A stretch of 64,000 nucleotides of DNA from Coniferiporia sulphurascens (taxonomy: Eukaryota; Basidiomycota; Agaricomycetes; Hymenochaetales; Hymenochaetaceae). Shown piece after piece: positions 11,855 to 24,552 of the stretch; position 1 is the stretch's first letter; each line of letters opens with the position of its first letter. Made by a program: the position numbers and the translations under genes. The notes beneath the pieces are model-generated. The model saw only the letters and a list, made by a program, of their open reading frames with translations. It ran no database searches and was not told where the DNA came from. The stretch spans positions 248,001 to 312,000 of the forward strand of contig NBBA01000020.1 in the NCBI GenBank assembly GCA_002794785.1, given 5' to 3'.

Positions 11855-12479
11855 CTTCCTTCGGTGCCAGATTAAGCGGGAAATTTTGAGATCCTCATGT
11901 GCGGTTATAATGTTTTTCGAGCCCTACCCAAAAGCGAATAGACTTTGAGTGCGTAAATACAACCAATAAACACTTTTTTGGCCGGCTCCCTTCGCCCAAA
12001 TGGAAACCAATCTGACGCTATCCAATTAGCGAGAATTATCGAGCACAAACGTTATTAGACATCGTTTAAATAGTCTGACACCTCCGAACTGAATGGACAA
12101 ACCCTCGAGGGCACAATCAGTCTAACCTAATTTCACGTTAGAATGTCAGCGGCCGGATAGATGTTTGAGTTAAACTGCATCTAGGACAGGGAAAGCTACT
12201 AGCGTTTACTTACCAGCGTCTTCGCGCCCGTCTAAATCCGCGGTCGCATGCCAGTGCTACAGTGCGGCTTTGACTTTTAGCATGGAATACTAGTAAAGCG
12301 AAAAAGTGGACGTTAACTCCATTAACCAGCTGTGTCCGCATATTTTCCGACTTTTTAATTGACATTTGCATGCGGTGGCTCGGTCAAAGCCAGGGTCAAA
12401 AAGCAAGCTGCAAGACTTCCCAGCAGATTTTCAAAATTTTTGTTTCCATATTAGACCCAAAGCACGTGCTAAGGGATAC
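11855..12479. other. Upstream region without a supported gene
   Basis: I see no supported coding exon or repeat. The tandem duplication unit starts near its right-hand end. Confidence 0.4.
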
Positions 12480-12965
12480 ACGTACAAACTCTCCGTAAAC
12501 AGGCGGAGTGCGAAAATGGCGGTGACAATTTGTGACATCATCTAGCTTTTTGGCAGCTCCTAATCGGATAACTGGGGGGCTTCGCCCCCAATAAGGATAG
12601 ACGTTTCCCCGAAAAATAAGTGCAGCGGTTGCGTTTTGAGTGTTGCAGAGGCAAAATATTTCTTTGCATGTGGGGTCACGCAATAGTTGTGAGAAATTAT
12701 GAAATGTTGTTAGTAGCGCCGTGACTAGAGCTTGTTCGAGCTCGATGCCGAGGTCGGCCGTCGGAGTTTTTAATACTTTGTAGCAATTTTTCTTGTTGTA
12801 CGCGCGCTTTCATTTGCTCACACGATTACTGGTTAAACGATGTACTTGGGTATTCACGAAGTGCATTCGCTGGCGCCGCGAGTTGCTGAAAACCAACAGA
12901 GCTCATACAGCGCGTCGTCATGAAAACATACTCTACTCAAGACAATCCCGACAAACGCGCTCATT

Positions 12966-13440
12966 TCACGGGCAATTTGGTGGGTTCGATGTCAATGAGG
13001 TGGTTGCGAGGGAAAGGGGATTAGTGAGTCCCTTCACAAAAGGATTTGTCTCCACTCTCTTGGACAGCGCCGGTGGACGTTTCCTTTCCTTGCTAGCGTC
13101 TGCTTCATTAAGGTCGAGCACGCACTTCTCGAATTTCTTCTCGCGTGCCGTCCATGTGCGCACGACAGACTCCTTCTTATAAGGGGTTAAAACGTCGTCG
13201 CAGCCCCTTGGGCGGTCGAAGAGAAGGGGAGATGAAGGATGAGCTGAAGCTTCGAGTTGGCCATGGGCCGTATTTGGTCTGGTATTCGTTGGTCCTCCAA
13301 AGATCAAGGCCGGAGTTACGCTTGATCTTGTACCTGCACCCGCAGAGGTCCCCTAGATTTCTATTAAGCGCGTCTTGTCGACAACCAGCAACTCCTCAAA
13401 GGTATCTACCAACCTGGGATAGCTTCTCGGCTAAGTATGA
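12966..13440 (-). pseudogene. Remnant of an unrecognised gene, unit 1 copy
   Basis: Minus-strand readings conserved with unit 2 include a stretch beginning GCRQDALNRNLGDLC with KIKRN (about 13380-13310) and a stretch RTWTAREKKFEKCVLDLNEA (about 13170-13110). The unit 2 counterparts read DCRQDTLDRYFGDLC with RIKRN, and RTWTACENKLGKRVLNPNE. Amino-acid conservation in a fixed frame suggests an ancestral coding gene. No complete exon chain could be made and I do not recognise the family. Confidence 0.35.
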
Positions 13441-15788
13441 CATGTCGTCTGGTGCCTTTCGAACGGCGATACGAGCTCGCCCTCTTTCTGAAAACATCGG
13501 GCCCGCACCTAGTACACGTACGGCACAGCCTGAGAATGTACATCAAATGTCTCCGGATCCGGACAGACGGGACACTCCCATCCCACTCTGATGTATCTCA
13601 AAGGCTATGAGAACGGGATGAGCATGAGGAGGCCTCAGGCGCCACTAGCTAGTATGCATGTCTCTTTTGCCCCACCCAAAAGATTGGGAAAATTGAATCC
13701 TCGACGGGAATCCCTGCTTGTTTCATCGCAAACGCCGCTGAGTGACTTCCCAGCAGGCATTAAGAACACGCCGCGACGGCTGGAATTGCTAGATTTTCGG
13801 TCCGAACTTTTCCGGTCGATCTGGTGCACTTTTCTAAACCGTTGCACAGGGAAATATTAGTTCGGATGCATCGTGTGATTGCCGAAAATGGGTCACTAGT
13901 ATTGGCGGGAAAAGTCAGTACTCGATGGGGATCATCCCTACTTGTTTCATCGAGATTAATGCTGTTATAACAATCAGTCCCCTCACTTATGGTTCCGACT
14001 CGGGGTTTGGCGTGTTTGTGTTGGTCATTCTTCGTCTTGGTAGTTGGGAGTCTCCTGGCGAGGTAGATATTGTACATGACTGTACTACTGAGATCTGTAG
14101 TTGTATAGGCTCGAATATATTTAAACTCTAAATTTTAATGTACTTAATAAAACACCATTTGGTGGGGAAATGGCTGTAATTAGATTACGTGACCAATCTC
14201 AATTCAATACACGAAGTGCAGGACCGCTCTGTCAGTGCTGAGTCCCGAGGGGAGATTTCTTTGATTTTCCCCTGGGGATGGGAAATCCGAGGGGAAAGAA
14301 TAAGCAAAGGGGAGAGAAGCACAAGAAGCCTTTGGATAATAACTAATGTATCGTGTAATAATGCGTGACCGGTGACTTTGTTAACCTCTACTAAATTTCT
14401 AAATTTGTAATCCCTAGGCGTGATCTTAGTCACACCATGAAACATCCCCGGAGGGAAGGAGTAATCCCCTAAGGCCTGCGGCAGCAACAATTGCGCAACC
14501 GGCGACTGCAGAACCTCCGGACTGGAAAATTCCGCACTGCATGTGTCGAGTCGCCGGTTGGTTGTGTAAATCGTCTCGTCACAAGTAAGTAAAACCCTGT
14601 CAAAGAATGTAATTCTACGCTATGGCGATCTTTTTCCTTCTTTTGAGCTACAGCACCCCCAATCTGGGATCGGACCCTAAATACAGGTGGGTGTAAAAAG
14701 TTACGGACCAACCGAAAAAGGAAGGACGTTTACACAGACACCGTCTTTATTGCTTACGCGGGAAAAAGTGTCGACCCAGCGTAGGGGGACTTTATAAATA
14801 ATCAGCGTTGAAATATACAATTACATGAGGGCGTTTTATCTCCTTCCTTCCCCGGTCGGTCCACAACTTTTACATCCGCCCGTATATAGTCTCCAATTCT
14901 TATTACTTAAAGAGGCAGTATAAGCAATAAACGTATTCGAGAAATAAATCTTAATTTACAAAATGGCACACAGAGGACACTTGTTCTTTGGGGAAACTTT
15001 GTACTAACAGTAACATTTAGACTATAAAGGTTTGTGTGGTTTTACGGGGGTAGGGGATGTAAAATACGGAACAGTACTTTTACACAGGTGACATCACGCC
15101 GGGAAAGGCACCGTCACTTAGGTTGCGAATCAACTGACAAAATCATTCACCTCACTCTGGTACAACTTGGAGCTCAAGTCTCGGGTCCAGTGCTCACCTT
15201 TTCTATGTATAGAAGAAGTGATAGATTTCCTGAACAAAAAGCATCATGTCTCCGGTGGGTTCCTAACTTCCGAGTCAGTTGTAATATAATCCCTACTATG
15301 GCCCCATTTCTACCAGACTCAGTGCGTTCGTCTCACTTATATCCGTATCGGAATTACCACACAAATTTCTAATCAGGTAACTCATTTAACTCGGCGTGTA
15401 ATAACTGCGGATGTTCAATGACGAACGACAGTCTGGATATCGGTAAATAGAGAGAAAAAGGTCTGCGAAAAGGCAATTGGGGTTAGTTCATCCGAGTTAG
15501 CTTAGTAGGGACGTCCCTTTGCAGAATATGAGCGTGAGTGTCCCTTGAAGGGAGTTCAGATTTGTGGGAAACGCCTATCCGTACCTTACTGTAAGTGTCT
15601 GAGACACAAGCTTCCCATCCACACATTGATTCACTGCAACCACTGCCCTGCGGAGAGCCGAGTACATGTATCACCCAAATCGACAACTGCATAAAGGTAT
15701 AAAGCTCGTCATGTTTCCTCTTTGTACACTGGCTCCCTCTTCTCCTTTCGTGCATATTCAGAACCTTTTTTCAGTAGCATACAGTGAG

Positions 15789-17613
15789 ATGATAGTCGAA
15801 ATCCCTGATTATGTGGACGAAGCCCGGATGGCCCAGGTGAGCACCATATCTAGGCTCTACTTGGATCGGAGTTCACTCACACTTGACCCAAAGTATGCCG
15901 CAGGTGAATAATTGCTTCCGCCCCAGACGAATCGACCCCTAACAACGCGAATTGTCTTCAGTAACTAGCATTGGATTAATTGTGAGTGGATTTATAATTC
16001 GTTTTTTATAGATATCCCTTGATTCCTTTACTACCAGACATTCGATTGGCTGATTACCATAGGCGATGAGGTCTTGCTAAATTGTTCCCTTTGCATATAT
16101 GGCTGCATTAACCAGAATGTTTTCGTTTACTAGATCGAATTTATTTGGTATTCTAGATGGAATAGCACGAAAATTCTTTTCTTCTTGACGAGATACATGG
16201 GATTTATAGTCTCCGCACCGTCGCTCATTCGTTCGTTTACATCATTATTGCTTCTGCGGCCTTTTCTAATCGGCAGAGTTACCGTTCAAGTTGTATTCGG
16301 GTCTACCTTGGATATACATGTGAGCGCAACCCCGTCAAATATTTCTTGCATTTTCAAGACTAATGGTAAACAACAGCAATGTGAACAGTTAGGCGGAATA
16401 TACATATGTGGGTCGCGATCCGTACTATGGAAAGCACAACATCCAATTTCTTTTAGATTCTGCCATAGGTGGCATCATTGTTGCGGAAGGTATAATTCAC
16501 CCCCTTCCCTTGACTTAAAAGGGATCCTTCCCATACGTCACAATCTGATATCTCGTTGCATGCAGCGATCATGTCGCTCCGTGTGGTCGCATTATGGGAA
16601 GGATCACGCCCCATTGCCTACCTCTTGGGGACTTTGCTCCTTGTGAGATCCATCTTGTCTATATTTAATCAATATTGATTTATTTATCAATATGTATGAT
16701 TCCGATAAGGTCGGTTTGACTATTACAGTAACCGTTTCGACTATGTCCGTGGTAGATAATACTGGAATCAGGAACTGTGAGTGACAGTACTGCTTTGAAA
16801 CGTGAAAAGCTGAGAATACTTCCAGATGCACCCACACAAGGTCTTCCTCCATGCCAAACATTACTTCAAGCTAACGACGGACCTGGTTACACAAGTTTTC
16901 TCCTTTTAATGATTTTCGAATGTGGTAAGAACCCCCCCTTATCATCTGCGCTATGCAATTTGACGTGTCTGTCGTAGTAATTATGATCCTGACATTTTGG
17001 AAAGGCATTACGCATTGTAGGCATGGCTTACTTTCCACCGTGCGAAACTAACTGACATATAGTAAGGGCGCGAAAATATGCTCAGAAATGGTCTCATATC
17101 AGTGTTTTACAGAGATGGTGAGTATTTGTATTGCTCCAGAACCGGTGGTGTGAAGTAATAGCTATTTCCAGGAGCGCTATACTTTCTCTTTCTTTTTGGT
17201 GATTGAGACAATCAATTCTTTCAAGACGTCTGCTTAAGATTCCTGATGAAACTTGAACAGCTTTATCAACAGCGAACTTTGTCGTTTGGTACAGGGAAAG
17301 GTTGACAAATGTTGGTATCTTCACACACTTGATTTACCCCATGCTGATATATTTCTCAGGGACCATATCATTCCCTTTTTCTTGAGTGAGATAATTGATC
17401 TCTAATCTTTGACATTCTTAAAAGTCTGATAATCTCTACAGACTACAACGAGTCATGCATTCCGTGATCACAACTAGAATTGTTCTGAATTTACGAGAGT
17501 CTGTGGCACATAGACAGTTTCAAGTCTCATTATCAGCCATGTCTTTCCGGTTTGGAGGTGCAAGTAGGGCAAGAGGTCTGAACCAACCTTCCTGTCATGT
17601 TGATGAATCATAG
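15789..17613 (+). CDS. DUF6533-type membrane protein, copy B
   Basis: A multi-pass membrane protein of unknown function. The start at 15789 (MIVEIPDYVDEARMAQ, then a GTGAGC donor) is shared with copies C and D. Further landmarks are TFDWLITIGDE near 16040, EFIWYSRWNSTKILFFLTRYMGF near 16137-16203, DSAIGGIIVAE near 16460-16492, MSLRVVALWEGS near 16570-16605, and the last exon from about 17445 with RVMHSVITTRIVLNLRESVA, ending at the TAG at 17611-17613. Introns of about 50-60 bp separate them. I could not prove that every exon is open, so the gene may be damaged in the middle, where stops occur in some readings between 16200 and 16450. Confidence 0.6.
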
Positions 17614-17874
17614 ACGACTTAAACCCTAACCACAAACTCATCTGGTATGTGTAAAGGTTCATTGAAATCGTATATGGCTGACTCCATCTCAATAAGACGA
17701 GAGCACTGCTAGTGAACCCGTTGCATATGCACCCCGCGCTTCTTGAGAGTCTCCCGACTGTCGTGCGATTCAATCCGGGTGCTGTGGATTCTGAAGGCTC
17801 CAAGTTTCTCCCTACATGCTGCTCAGCATGTGGCAACATATTTTAATAATATATATGTTCATCTTGACCATATA

Positions 17875-18510
17875 CTACAGTCGAAAGCGTCAAGAACCCG
17901 CGCCTCGGTAAGTTCCGAAACGACCAAAAATTGTAACTGTATCTAGTCCACGAATACATCCTATATACCTATGAAACTTAGTGAAATGGATAGCAATAAG
18001 GTTCCTTTATAGATCTTGTTGATTTAAATCCTAGAATTTGGGGGAGTGAAAACTTTCCTTGGAAAATTTGACACAAAATATTTAATTATTTAAAAATTAT
18101 TTAATTTTATTATTTAATTACCCATATACGGAAGGTTACATAAGTTTAGCGCCCACTTAGCATCCAGCGGCTGTTTGATTTGATGGGATCCCTTACTCTT
18201 AACAAAAACGGCAGAGTCCATAGGTTGCTTAACCGACTTCTCTTAGGCAATCCTGCTTGTGCACAGTTGCAGGATTGTCAAGAGCAGGCACTTATAGTAT
18301 GCTAGCAAGTCTCTCAATTATTTTTAGAATTTATTATTATTTATTTTTCTCAAAAAATTTGACACATTTGGTCTATTTTTAGAAAATATCTGAAAACGCG
18401 AGATCTCGCGTTTCTTGGTTACTTTTCGGTTTAAATTTTCAATTTCAGCCACCAATTCGGTATTTCCCGGGCCCGGCAGAGGCGCGGCTTTATCACGCTT
18501 TCGACTGTAG
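17875..18510. mobile_element. 636-bp non-coding element with terminal inverted repeats and TA flanks
   Basis: The ends are perfect 16-bp inverted repeats, CTACAGTCGAAAGCGT at 17875-17890 and its complement at 18495-18510. Imperfect pairing extends inward to about 33 bp (GCGCCTC on both sides). TA dinucleotides flank both ends (17873-17874 and 18511-18512), as for Tc1/mariner-type insertion. Unit 2 lacks the element at the matching place (about 23595). Inside are AT-rich blocks, a direct repeat AAATTTGACACA (about 18060 and 18353) and a small hairpin, CAATCCTGC and GCAGGATTG, at 18248-18277. There is no transposase ORF, so it would move only with help from an autonomous relative. Confidence 0.8.
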
Positions 18511-19457
18511 TAGAATCTTTGTATACCATCTTACCATTGAAATGCAGGATCACCGGCGCCAGAATATCCCTGCTGATCGTCACGGTTTCCAGCCAAGTAA
18601 ATTGAATTCGAGCCGCGGAGGCTTATTTTGTGGCGGGGTTTACTTCATTCTATGGTCTTCGTTTCACGAATATTTACGATCATCGGCCGAAGCCCAAGAG
18701 GCGGTTCGAGAGCAAGTTCTTCATTTCGTTGTAGTAGCTTACAGCGAATGCTCAATTTTTTTTGGCTATGCCATAGTCATTATTTAGAGTTTGATTTACG
18801 CGTGGTCACTGGTCCCTCTTTTTCAAAAATCAAGGAGCACTACACTCTGGGTCCGTCCTTAAATCCGGATTTTGAGCTTACACATAACTAAATAGCCTTC
18901 GTAGAAACTCAAATAGAACCTATCAAAGTTCTCAATAATAAATATGGAGTCTTTTTGCTGGAAACTTGCAATGCTGTGAACCCATTGTCAAAATACATAA
19001 GGGAGACAAAGAGCGATGGAATGCATTCGGCACGCTGCCCACTTTCTGACTCCGATTACAACGTTTCTATAAGGTGTTGAATATCACATTGACCGCTTAT
19101 CGTGCGGAGTGCGAAAATGGCCGTGACGATATGTAACAAAGTCACGGCGGTTGTAAAAAAATGTTGTTTAGCGCTCACACTGCAGTATGCGCTCATACAC
19201 GCTGTCGTTGTCATCGTCGATGCACGTACTCACGGCACCGTCATGGCAGACGATACGCGATTTGCTTGAGGTGTGGGTGCTACGGGGTGAGCAACTGGTA
19301 CTCTTATTTCCAGACTGATGAAAGCACACTATATCCAAGACCGCGACGTTCCCTACGAGTCCGCTCATTAGATGGACAGTTTGGTGTTCGTAGTCGATGA
19401 GGCGGATAATAGAGAAGGCAAGATAGTGAGTATCTTCACAACAGGGGTTGTCTCCAC

Positions 19458-19860
19458 TCACTTGGACAGCGCCTGTGGACGTCTCTTTTCCTTGGTAGCA
19501 ACCGTCTCATTAGGGTTGAGCACTCGCTTCCCGAGTTTATTCTCGCATGCAGTCCATGTGCGTCGATAGACTCCTGCTTGTGCATGGTCAACACTTCGTC
19601 CTAGTCCCTTGAGTGGCAGGAAGAGAAAGGGAGCTGGAAGATGGGCGGGGGCTTCGGCCCGGGGTTGGCCACGGCCACGGGCCATATCTGGTCTAGTAAT
19701 CGCTGGTCCTCCATGTCAAGGCTGAAGTTACGCTTGATCCTGCACCCGTACTCGCAGAGGTCTCCAAAATACCTATCAAGCGTGTCTTGCCGACAATCAG
19801 CAAATTTTCAAAGGTATCTACCCAGCTGGGATGGCTTCTCTTTCAGGTAAGAGTCGTCTT
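19458..19860 (-). pseudogene. Remnant of an unrecognised gene, unit 2 copy
   Basis: The reading DCRQDTLDRYFGDLCEYG continues into RIKRNFSLDMEDQRLLDQIW (about 19800-19690) and is well-formed coding sequence, more complete than the unit 1 copy. A second stretch lies at 19602-19458. A stop interrupts the part upstream (near 19815). I do not recognise the family. Neighbouring frames also have ORFs, but only this frame is conserved between units. Confidence 0.35.
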
Positions 19861-20847
19861 GGTACCTGTCGAACGGCGATACAGGCTTGCTCTCGTTCTA
19901 GTAACCTTGAATCCACACCTGACGTGCGTATGGCACAGAGTGTGCATTTGCTGTCTTCGGACAGACGGGGCACTGTCAGCTTACTCTCTGATGTATCTCA
20001 AGGGCGATGAGATCGGGATGAACATAGCGGCGTCACACCCACCACCGGCTAGTGTGAATGTCTTCTTCGCCCGACCTATATCATCTGGCGATACGGCAGA
20101 TTGAGAACGTGCAGACAGGTCGTAGCGAGCCATACACTAGAGAATCTTTCTGCCTGGGTCGCAATATAAGTTTGGGTGTTCTATAATTATACCAGTAATG
20201 TGCATAGGCCATTTAAAAAAGAGAATGCACTGCAATAAACTGGAGGCGAGGATAGCGACCTTCTCATTGCTGAGCAACATTTCTTTTGAGCAAGGGTCCG
20301 ATAGGAGAGAAATATCACCGAGCCCATCGCGAGAAATACTTGACGGGGTATCCCCGCTTGTTTCAACGTGAATGCCATTAGGTGACTTCCCGCACACATT
20401 CAGTCTGTCCGCACTTTTGTGAACTGTAACGCAAGAAAATATCGGCTCTGTTCCGTGCTGGTATCCCCTTCGATATATCGGATGGGAGAAGGGGATGTGG
20501 GACGCTCCTGAGGGGACGTTTCATATTTATGTAATCCTTCAAGGGGTATGATGGGGATCAAGCACGGCTGACGGCGACTGGGATAGGAATAACATGAGAA
20601 TTATTTGTGTCGACACAGCTAGACCGCCGAAAAAAGCATTATTTGATCCATTTACAACTGTATTTACGGGCTGAAAGTCACACAAGTCATACAAAAAGGT
20701 TCTTATATTTACGCGTTTACTAATAGATTTAAGAACTGTACTCATTTAAGATTAAATATCAAGTCCCTCCCCGACCTACTTCAGTGATACAGGATTCGGC
20801 ATGATCGCTCAGACACACAAAAGACATTTGTTAATCTCAGAAGTTCT

Positions 20848-21036
20848 TTAGAGAAGCTTCTTCTGCTTCTCAACCAGAAAGGGAAAGAATATCCAATATC
20901 TCCCCTCGGGCCTCGGGGAGTCTACATTGTCTACTAGACTCAAACTCGTCTCAATCATATTGATATCGGGATTACCGTACAAAATTTTAATCAGGCACCC
21001 GTTCAAGTCGGCGCGCAATGACGCCGGGGTGTCCAA
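20848..21036 (-). CDS. Exon-like ORF of unknown function, conserved in both units
   Basis: The reading includes ASLRADLNGCLIKILYGNP and NMIETSLSLVDNV. The unit 1 counterpart (about 15410-15240) is recognisable at DNA level but carries stops. It may be one exon of a gene lying opposite the DUF6533 gene, or part of the same remnant as 19458-19860. No motif was recognised. Confidence 0.3.
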   Translation of the reverse strand: MDTPASLRADLNGCLIKILYGNPDINMIETSLSLVDNVDSPRPEGRYWIFFPFLVEKQKKLL

Positions 21037-21407
21037 CGACGGACGTTAGTCTGGAGATCAGCAAGTAGAGAAAAAATGGTCCGCGAAAGAAGCGAGCGGG
21101 GAGACAGTCCCTAGTATGAGCCCCGCGAGTGTCCCTTGAAAAAAGTTCCAGGTTCGTGGCCGATGATTACCCGTACCTTAAGTGTCCGGTAGGCACAGTG
21201 GAGACACGGGCTTCCCACTGGCATCCGCACATTGATTCAATCACTGCCCTACAGTGAGAGCCGAGCATGTGTCACCCCCGACGGTGTTGAAGATTGGTCT
21301 TAATCCAAATCTACAGCTATATAAAGCTTGTCCATGGTTCCACTTTGTACGCTGTCTCCATCTTCTCGTTTCATGCAGATTAAGAACCTTCGGCAGCGTA
21401 CAGTGAG

Positions 21408-23305
21408 ATGGCAGATGAAGTCATTGGTTATGCGGACGAAGTCCGGGTGGTCCAGGTGAGCATGAGTCTGCACCATGTCGAGGCTCGACTTAAGAAGTCA
21501 GCATTCCGATTCATTTACACTTTACCCCAAGTATGCCATAGGTAAATGATTATTTCCGCCTCAAACAGCCCTATCCTTATCAACGCGTAATGTCTTCAGT
21601 CGTCAGCATCGGATTGATTGTGAGTGGTTTTTCAATTCGTTTTCTTCTGGTTTTTCCTTAATCCCCTTCCATCAGACATATGATTGGCTGATTACCATAG
21701 GCGATGAGGTTTTCTTAGACTTTTCCTCTTGCATATATGTCAGCTCAAACTAGGACAATTTCGTTTAGATTGAATTTGTTTGGTATTCCAGATGGAATAG
21801 CACGAAAATTCTTTTCTTCTTGACGAGGTTTATGGGTTTTATAGTCTCCGCACCGGCGCTCATTGGTTAGTTGCCACCATTATTGCTTCTATTACCTTTT
21901 CTAATAGTTGTATTAACGTTGAAGATGTATTCGGGTCTTCCTTGGATATACTTGTGAGTGTAACTCCATCAATTCTTTCCTTGCGTCTTCAAGACTAATA
22001 GTAAATTACAGCAATGTAACCAGTTGGGCGAAGTGTACACATGTGGGTCACGACCTGTGCAATAGAAAGTACAGCACCCAATTTCTTCTAGATTCTGCCA
22101 TAAGCGGCATCATCATCGCCGAAGGTATATTTCCTTGACTTGAAAACAATCATCCTACTTAATACGTTCGCAATTTAATATCCCGTTGCCTACAGTAATC
22201 ATGTCGCTTCGTGTGGTCGCATTATGGGAAGGATCACGCCGCATAGCCTACCTTTTGGGGACTTTGCACATTGTGAGAATCCAGCTTGTATATTTCTCAT
22301 CTTTATTGATTTATTCATCGATTTGTTTGGTTTTGAGAAGGTCGGTTTAACTATTTCAGTGACCATTACGGCTGTGACCACGGTTAACCCTAGACCCCGT
22401 GAGTGACAACACTACTTTGAAACGTAAAAAGCTGAGAATATATTAATACTCTCAGAGGCATCCATACAACGTTTTCCGTTTTGTACAACGTTAATTCAAG
22501 CTCACGGCAGATTTGCTTACCTGAATTTTCTCCTTTTAATGATTCACGAGTTTGGTAAAATTGGGCCCTTTATTATCTTCCCTACACGCTTTGACGTACT
22601 GGTCATAGTAATCATGATCCTGACGCTTTGGAAAGGCATTACACATTGTAAGTACGGCTTACTTTCCCTCGTGTGATATTAACTCACATCTAATAAGGGC
22701 GCGAAGATGTGCTCAAAAATAACCTCATGACAGTGTTTTACAGAGACGGTGAGTATTTGTATTATTTTAAAACCGATGGTAGGAAGTAATAGCCATTTCC
22801 AGGAGCGTTGTACTTTCTCTTTCTTTTCGGTAATTGAGATGATCGGTCATTTCAAGAAGTCTGCAAAGATTCCTGATTAAGTCTGAACAGCTTTATCAAC
22901 AGCGAACTTTATCGTCTGGTTCAGAGAAAGATCGTCAAACGTTGGTATCTTTACGCATTTGGTTTACCCCACCTTTCAGCTGATTAAATGCTGATATATT
23001 TCTCAGGAACCATATCATTCCCTTCTTCTTGAGTGAGATAATAGGTTTTAGTCCTCGACTGTCTGGAAAAGTCTGATCATCTCCATAGACTGCAGCGAGT
23101 CATGCACTCAGTGATTTCAGCTCGAATTATTCTGAATTTACGAGAAACGGTGGCACGTAGACAGGTTCAGGTCTCATTGTCCGCCATGACTTTCCAAAAG
23201 TTTGAGGGCGCTAGTAGGGCAGGAGTTTTGAGTCAACCTCCGTGTCACGGTAACGATTCTGAGGCGACACAATCCCATACGCGCACGGTCGCTCACTTTC
23301 CTTGA
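21408..23305 (+). CDS. DUF6533-type membrane protein, copy C
   Basis: The layout is the same as copy B. The start ATG at 21408 begins MADEVIGYADEVRVVQ with a GTGAGC donor. Next come PYPYQRVMSSVVSIGLI, TYDWLITIGDE near 21681, IEFVWYSRWNSTKILFFLTR near 21769-21830, MSLRVVALWEGSRRIAYLL near 22200-22260, and the last exon from about 23090 with RVMHSVISARIILNLRETVA, stopping at 23303-23305. A TAG follows FIVSAPALIG near 21867, so either an intron starts there or the exon is broken. The function of the family is unknown; several membrane helices are expected. Confidence 0.6.
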
Positions 23306-24080
23306 TTTTCTGCTGTTTTAGCTACCGATTCGACTAATATATACAAAGGCTTATTGTGATGATGATTTGTGGCTGAATCCATCTCGGTAAGACGAGAGCT
23401 TTGCTTGCGGGTTCGTTGGCTGTGCGCTCCACTTATGTGTGTATACATATTTTGGAATTAACCGATCGTCATCTATCCGGGTGCTGCAGATTCTGAAGGC
23501 TCTAAGTTTCGAAGTCCACACACCCTGATAACACCTAACACCTGAAGAGCATGATGGCAATGATTCTTAATAAGATGTCCATCCTGATCGTATACTAGTA
23601 GAATATTTTTTAACTATCATCTTGTTGTTTCAATGCCAGACTACCGGCCCGGGGTTTCCCTGCCGATTGTCACGGTATTGACTTCCAGCCACGGAGGCTT
23701 GCTTTGTGCTGGAGTTTTCGTCATCCCTCAGGCTTTGTTTCACGAATATTCACTGATCTTTGGCCAAGTTTCGAGAGGCGGTTCGAGGGAAAGTTCCTCA
23801 TTTCCTTGTCTCACAAATGTAAGCTATACCATAATCATCATACATAATTCAATTTATGCCTGGTCTTCAAAAATGGAATCAAGGAGCACTACGCTGCGCT
23901 TAGTGCTGGCATTAACATATACTTTTCTTACAAACTTTTCATATTTTGCCTTTGTAACAATCAAAACTCAGCCGATGTGCTTCTTCTTTGGAAAAAATCT
24001 GTTCTGCTGTGTGAGTCGGCAGCCCCGAAAATCTCTATCTGATGGAAATATACTCAGTCCTGGAAAGAGAATATAGGACT

Positions 24081-24552
24081 GAGGTGCAAATGAAAATTTT
24101 CGTCGCTATATGCGCTGTCCCGGAGTGGAAACTACCTTACTAATCGCTTTACTAATCACATTCAAGCTGTTCTGACTAAGCTAATTCCAACACTATCTCT
24201 CACAGACCGGCAAAGCATGTATATTGATAATGGCACGGTAGCACAACTGTCGATATCTATTCTACCACAAGCAATATAGGACGGGATGAATTTCCTTGTG
24301 AACAAGCCGAGTCGGATGAAAGAAAGTGCTAAAAATACAATAAATGATAACTTAAATGGATGTGACACAGAAGGATTACTTGACAAGAAAATGGAAAATA
24401 AAATAAATGAAATGTAAAGGAAAAGACTGAACGAGCGTGAAACACACAGAGATGAGAGAAAATTTAAGGAAAGTGGAGTTAGAGGGAGATTGTCTAGCAT
24501 GAACAAAACTTGCTCTTTATCAATAAATGAAAAAACGGAAATGGCGAAATCC
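24081..24552. other. A-rich spacer downstream of the patatin gene
   Basis: No coding potential beyond an AT-rich ORF. It probably includes the 3' UTR of the patatin gene on the minus strand. Confidence 0.4.

Larger units (their letters stand above)
12480..18900 (+). repeat. Diverged tandem duplication, unit 1
   Basis: This unit is co-linear with 19090-24080. Matching anchors include GCGGAGTGCGAAAATGG (12506 and 19109), the block at 12970-13180 with 19375-19580, the block at 15240-15460 with 20870-21090, the DUF6533 gene (15789 and 21408) and a downstream stretch at 18511-18790 with 23600-23830. The downstream stretch has short ORFs with similar readings in both copies (for example SRGGLFCGGVYF and SHGGLLCAGVFV), so it may be an unrecognised exon. 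Unit 1 is longer because of the 636-bp element at 17875-18510. The part at 14100-14990 holds nothing I can name. Confidence 0.75.
19090..24080 (+). repeat. Diverged tandem duplication, unit 2
   Basis: Co-linear partner of 12480-18900, in direct orientation, with many substitutions and small indels. It carries the remnant gene at 19458-19860, the exon-like ORF at 20848-21036 and DUF6533 copy C. A GACTGAGGTGCA block near 24080 also occurs, inverted, at the edge of the DUF6533 copy D block near 39890. The same long unit therefore seems to have been copied at least three times. Confidence 0.75.

Noticed and set aside
12570..12592. GGGGGC-TTC-GCCCCC hairpin as a terminator or structured RNA
   Set aside because: A lone short hairpin in a eukaryotic spacer; no neighbouring signal supports a function.
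13145..13591. 148-residue plus-strand ORF in unit 1
   Set aside because: Not conserved in frame in unit 2, whereas the minus-strand reading is.
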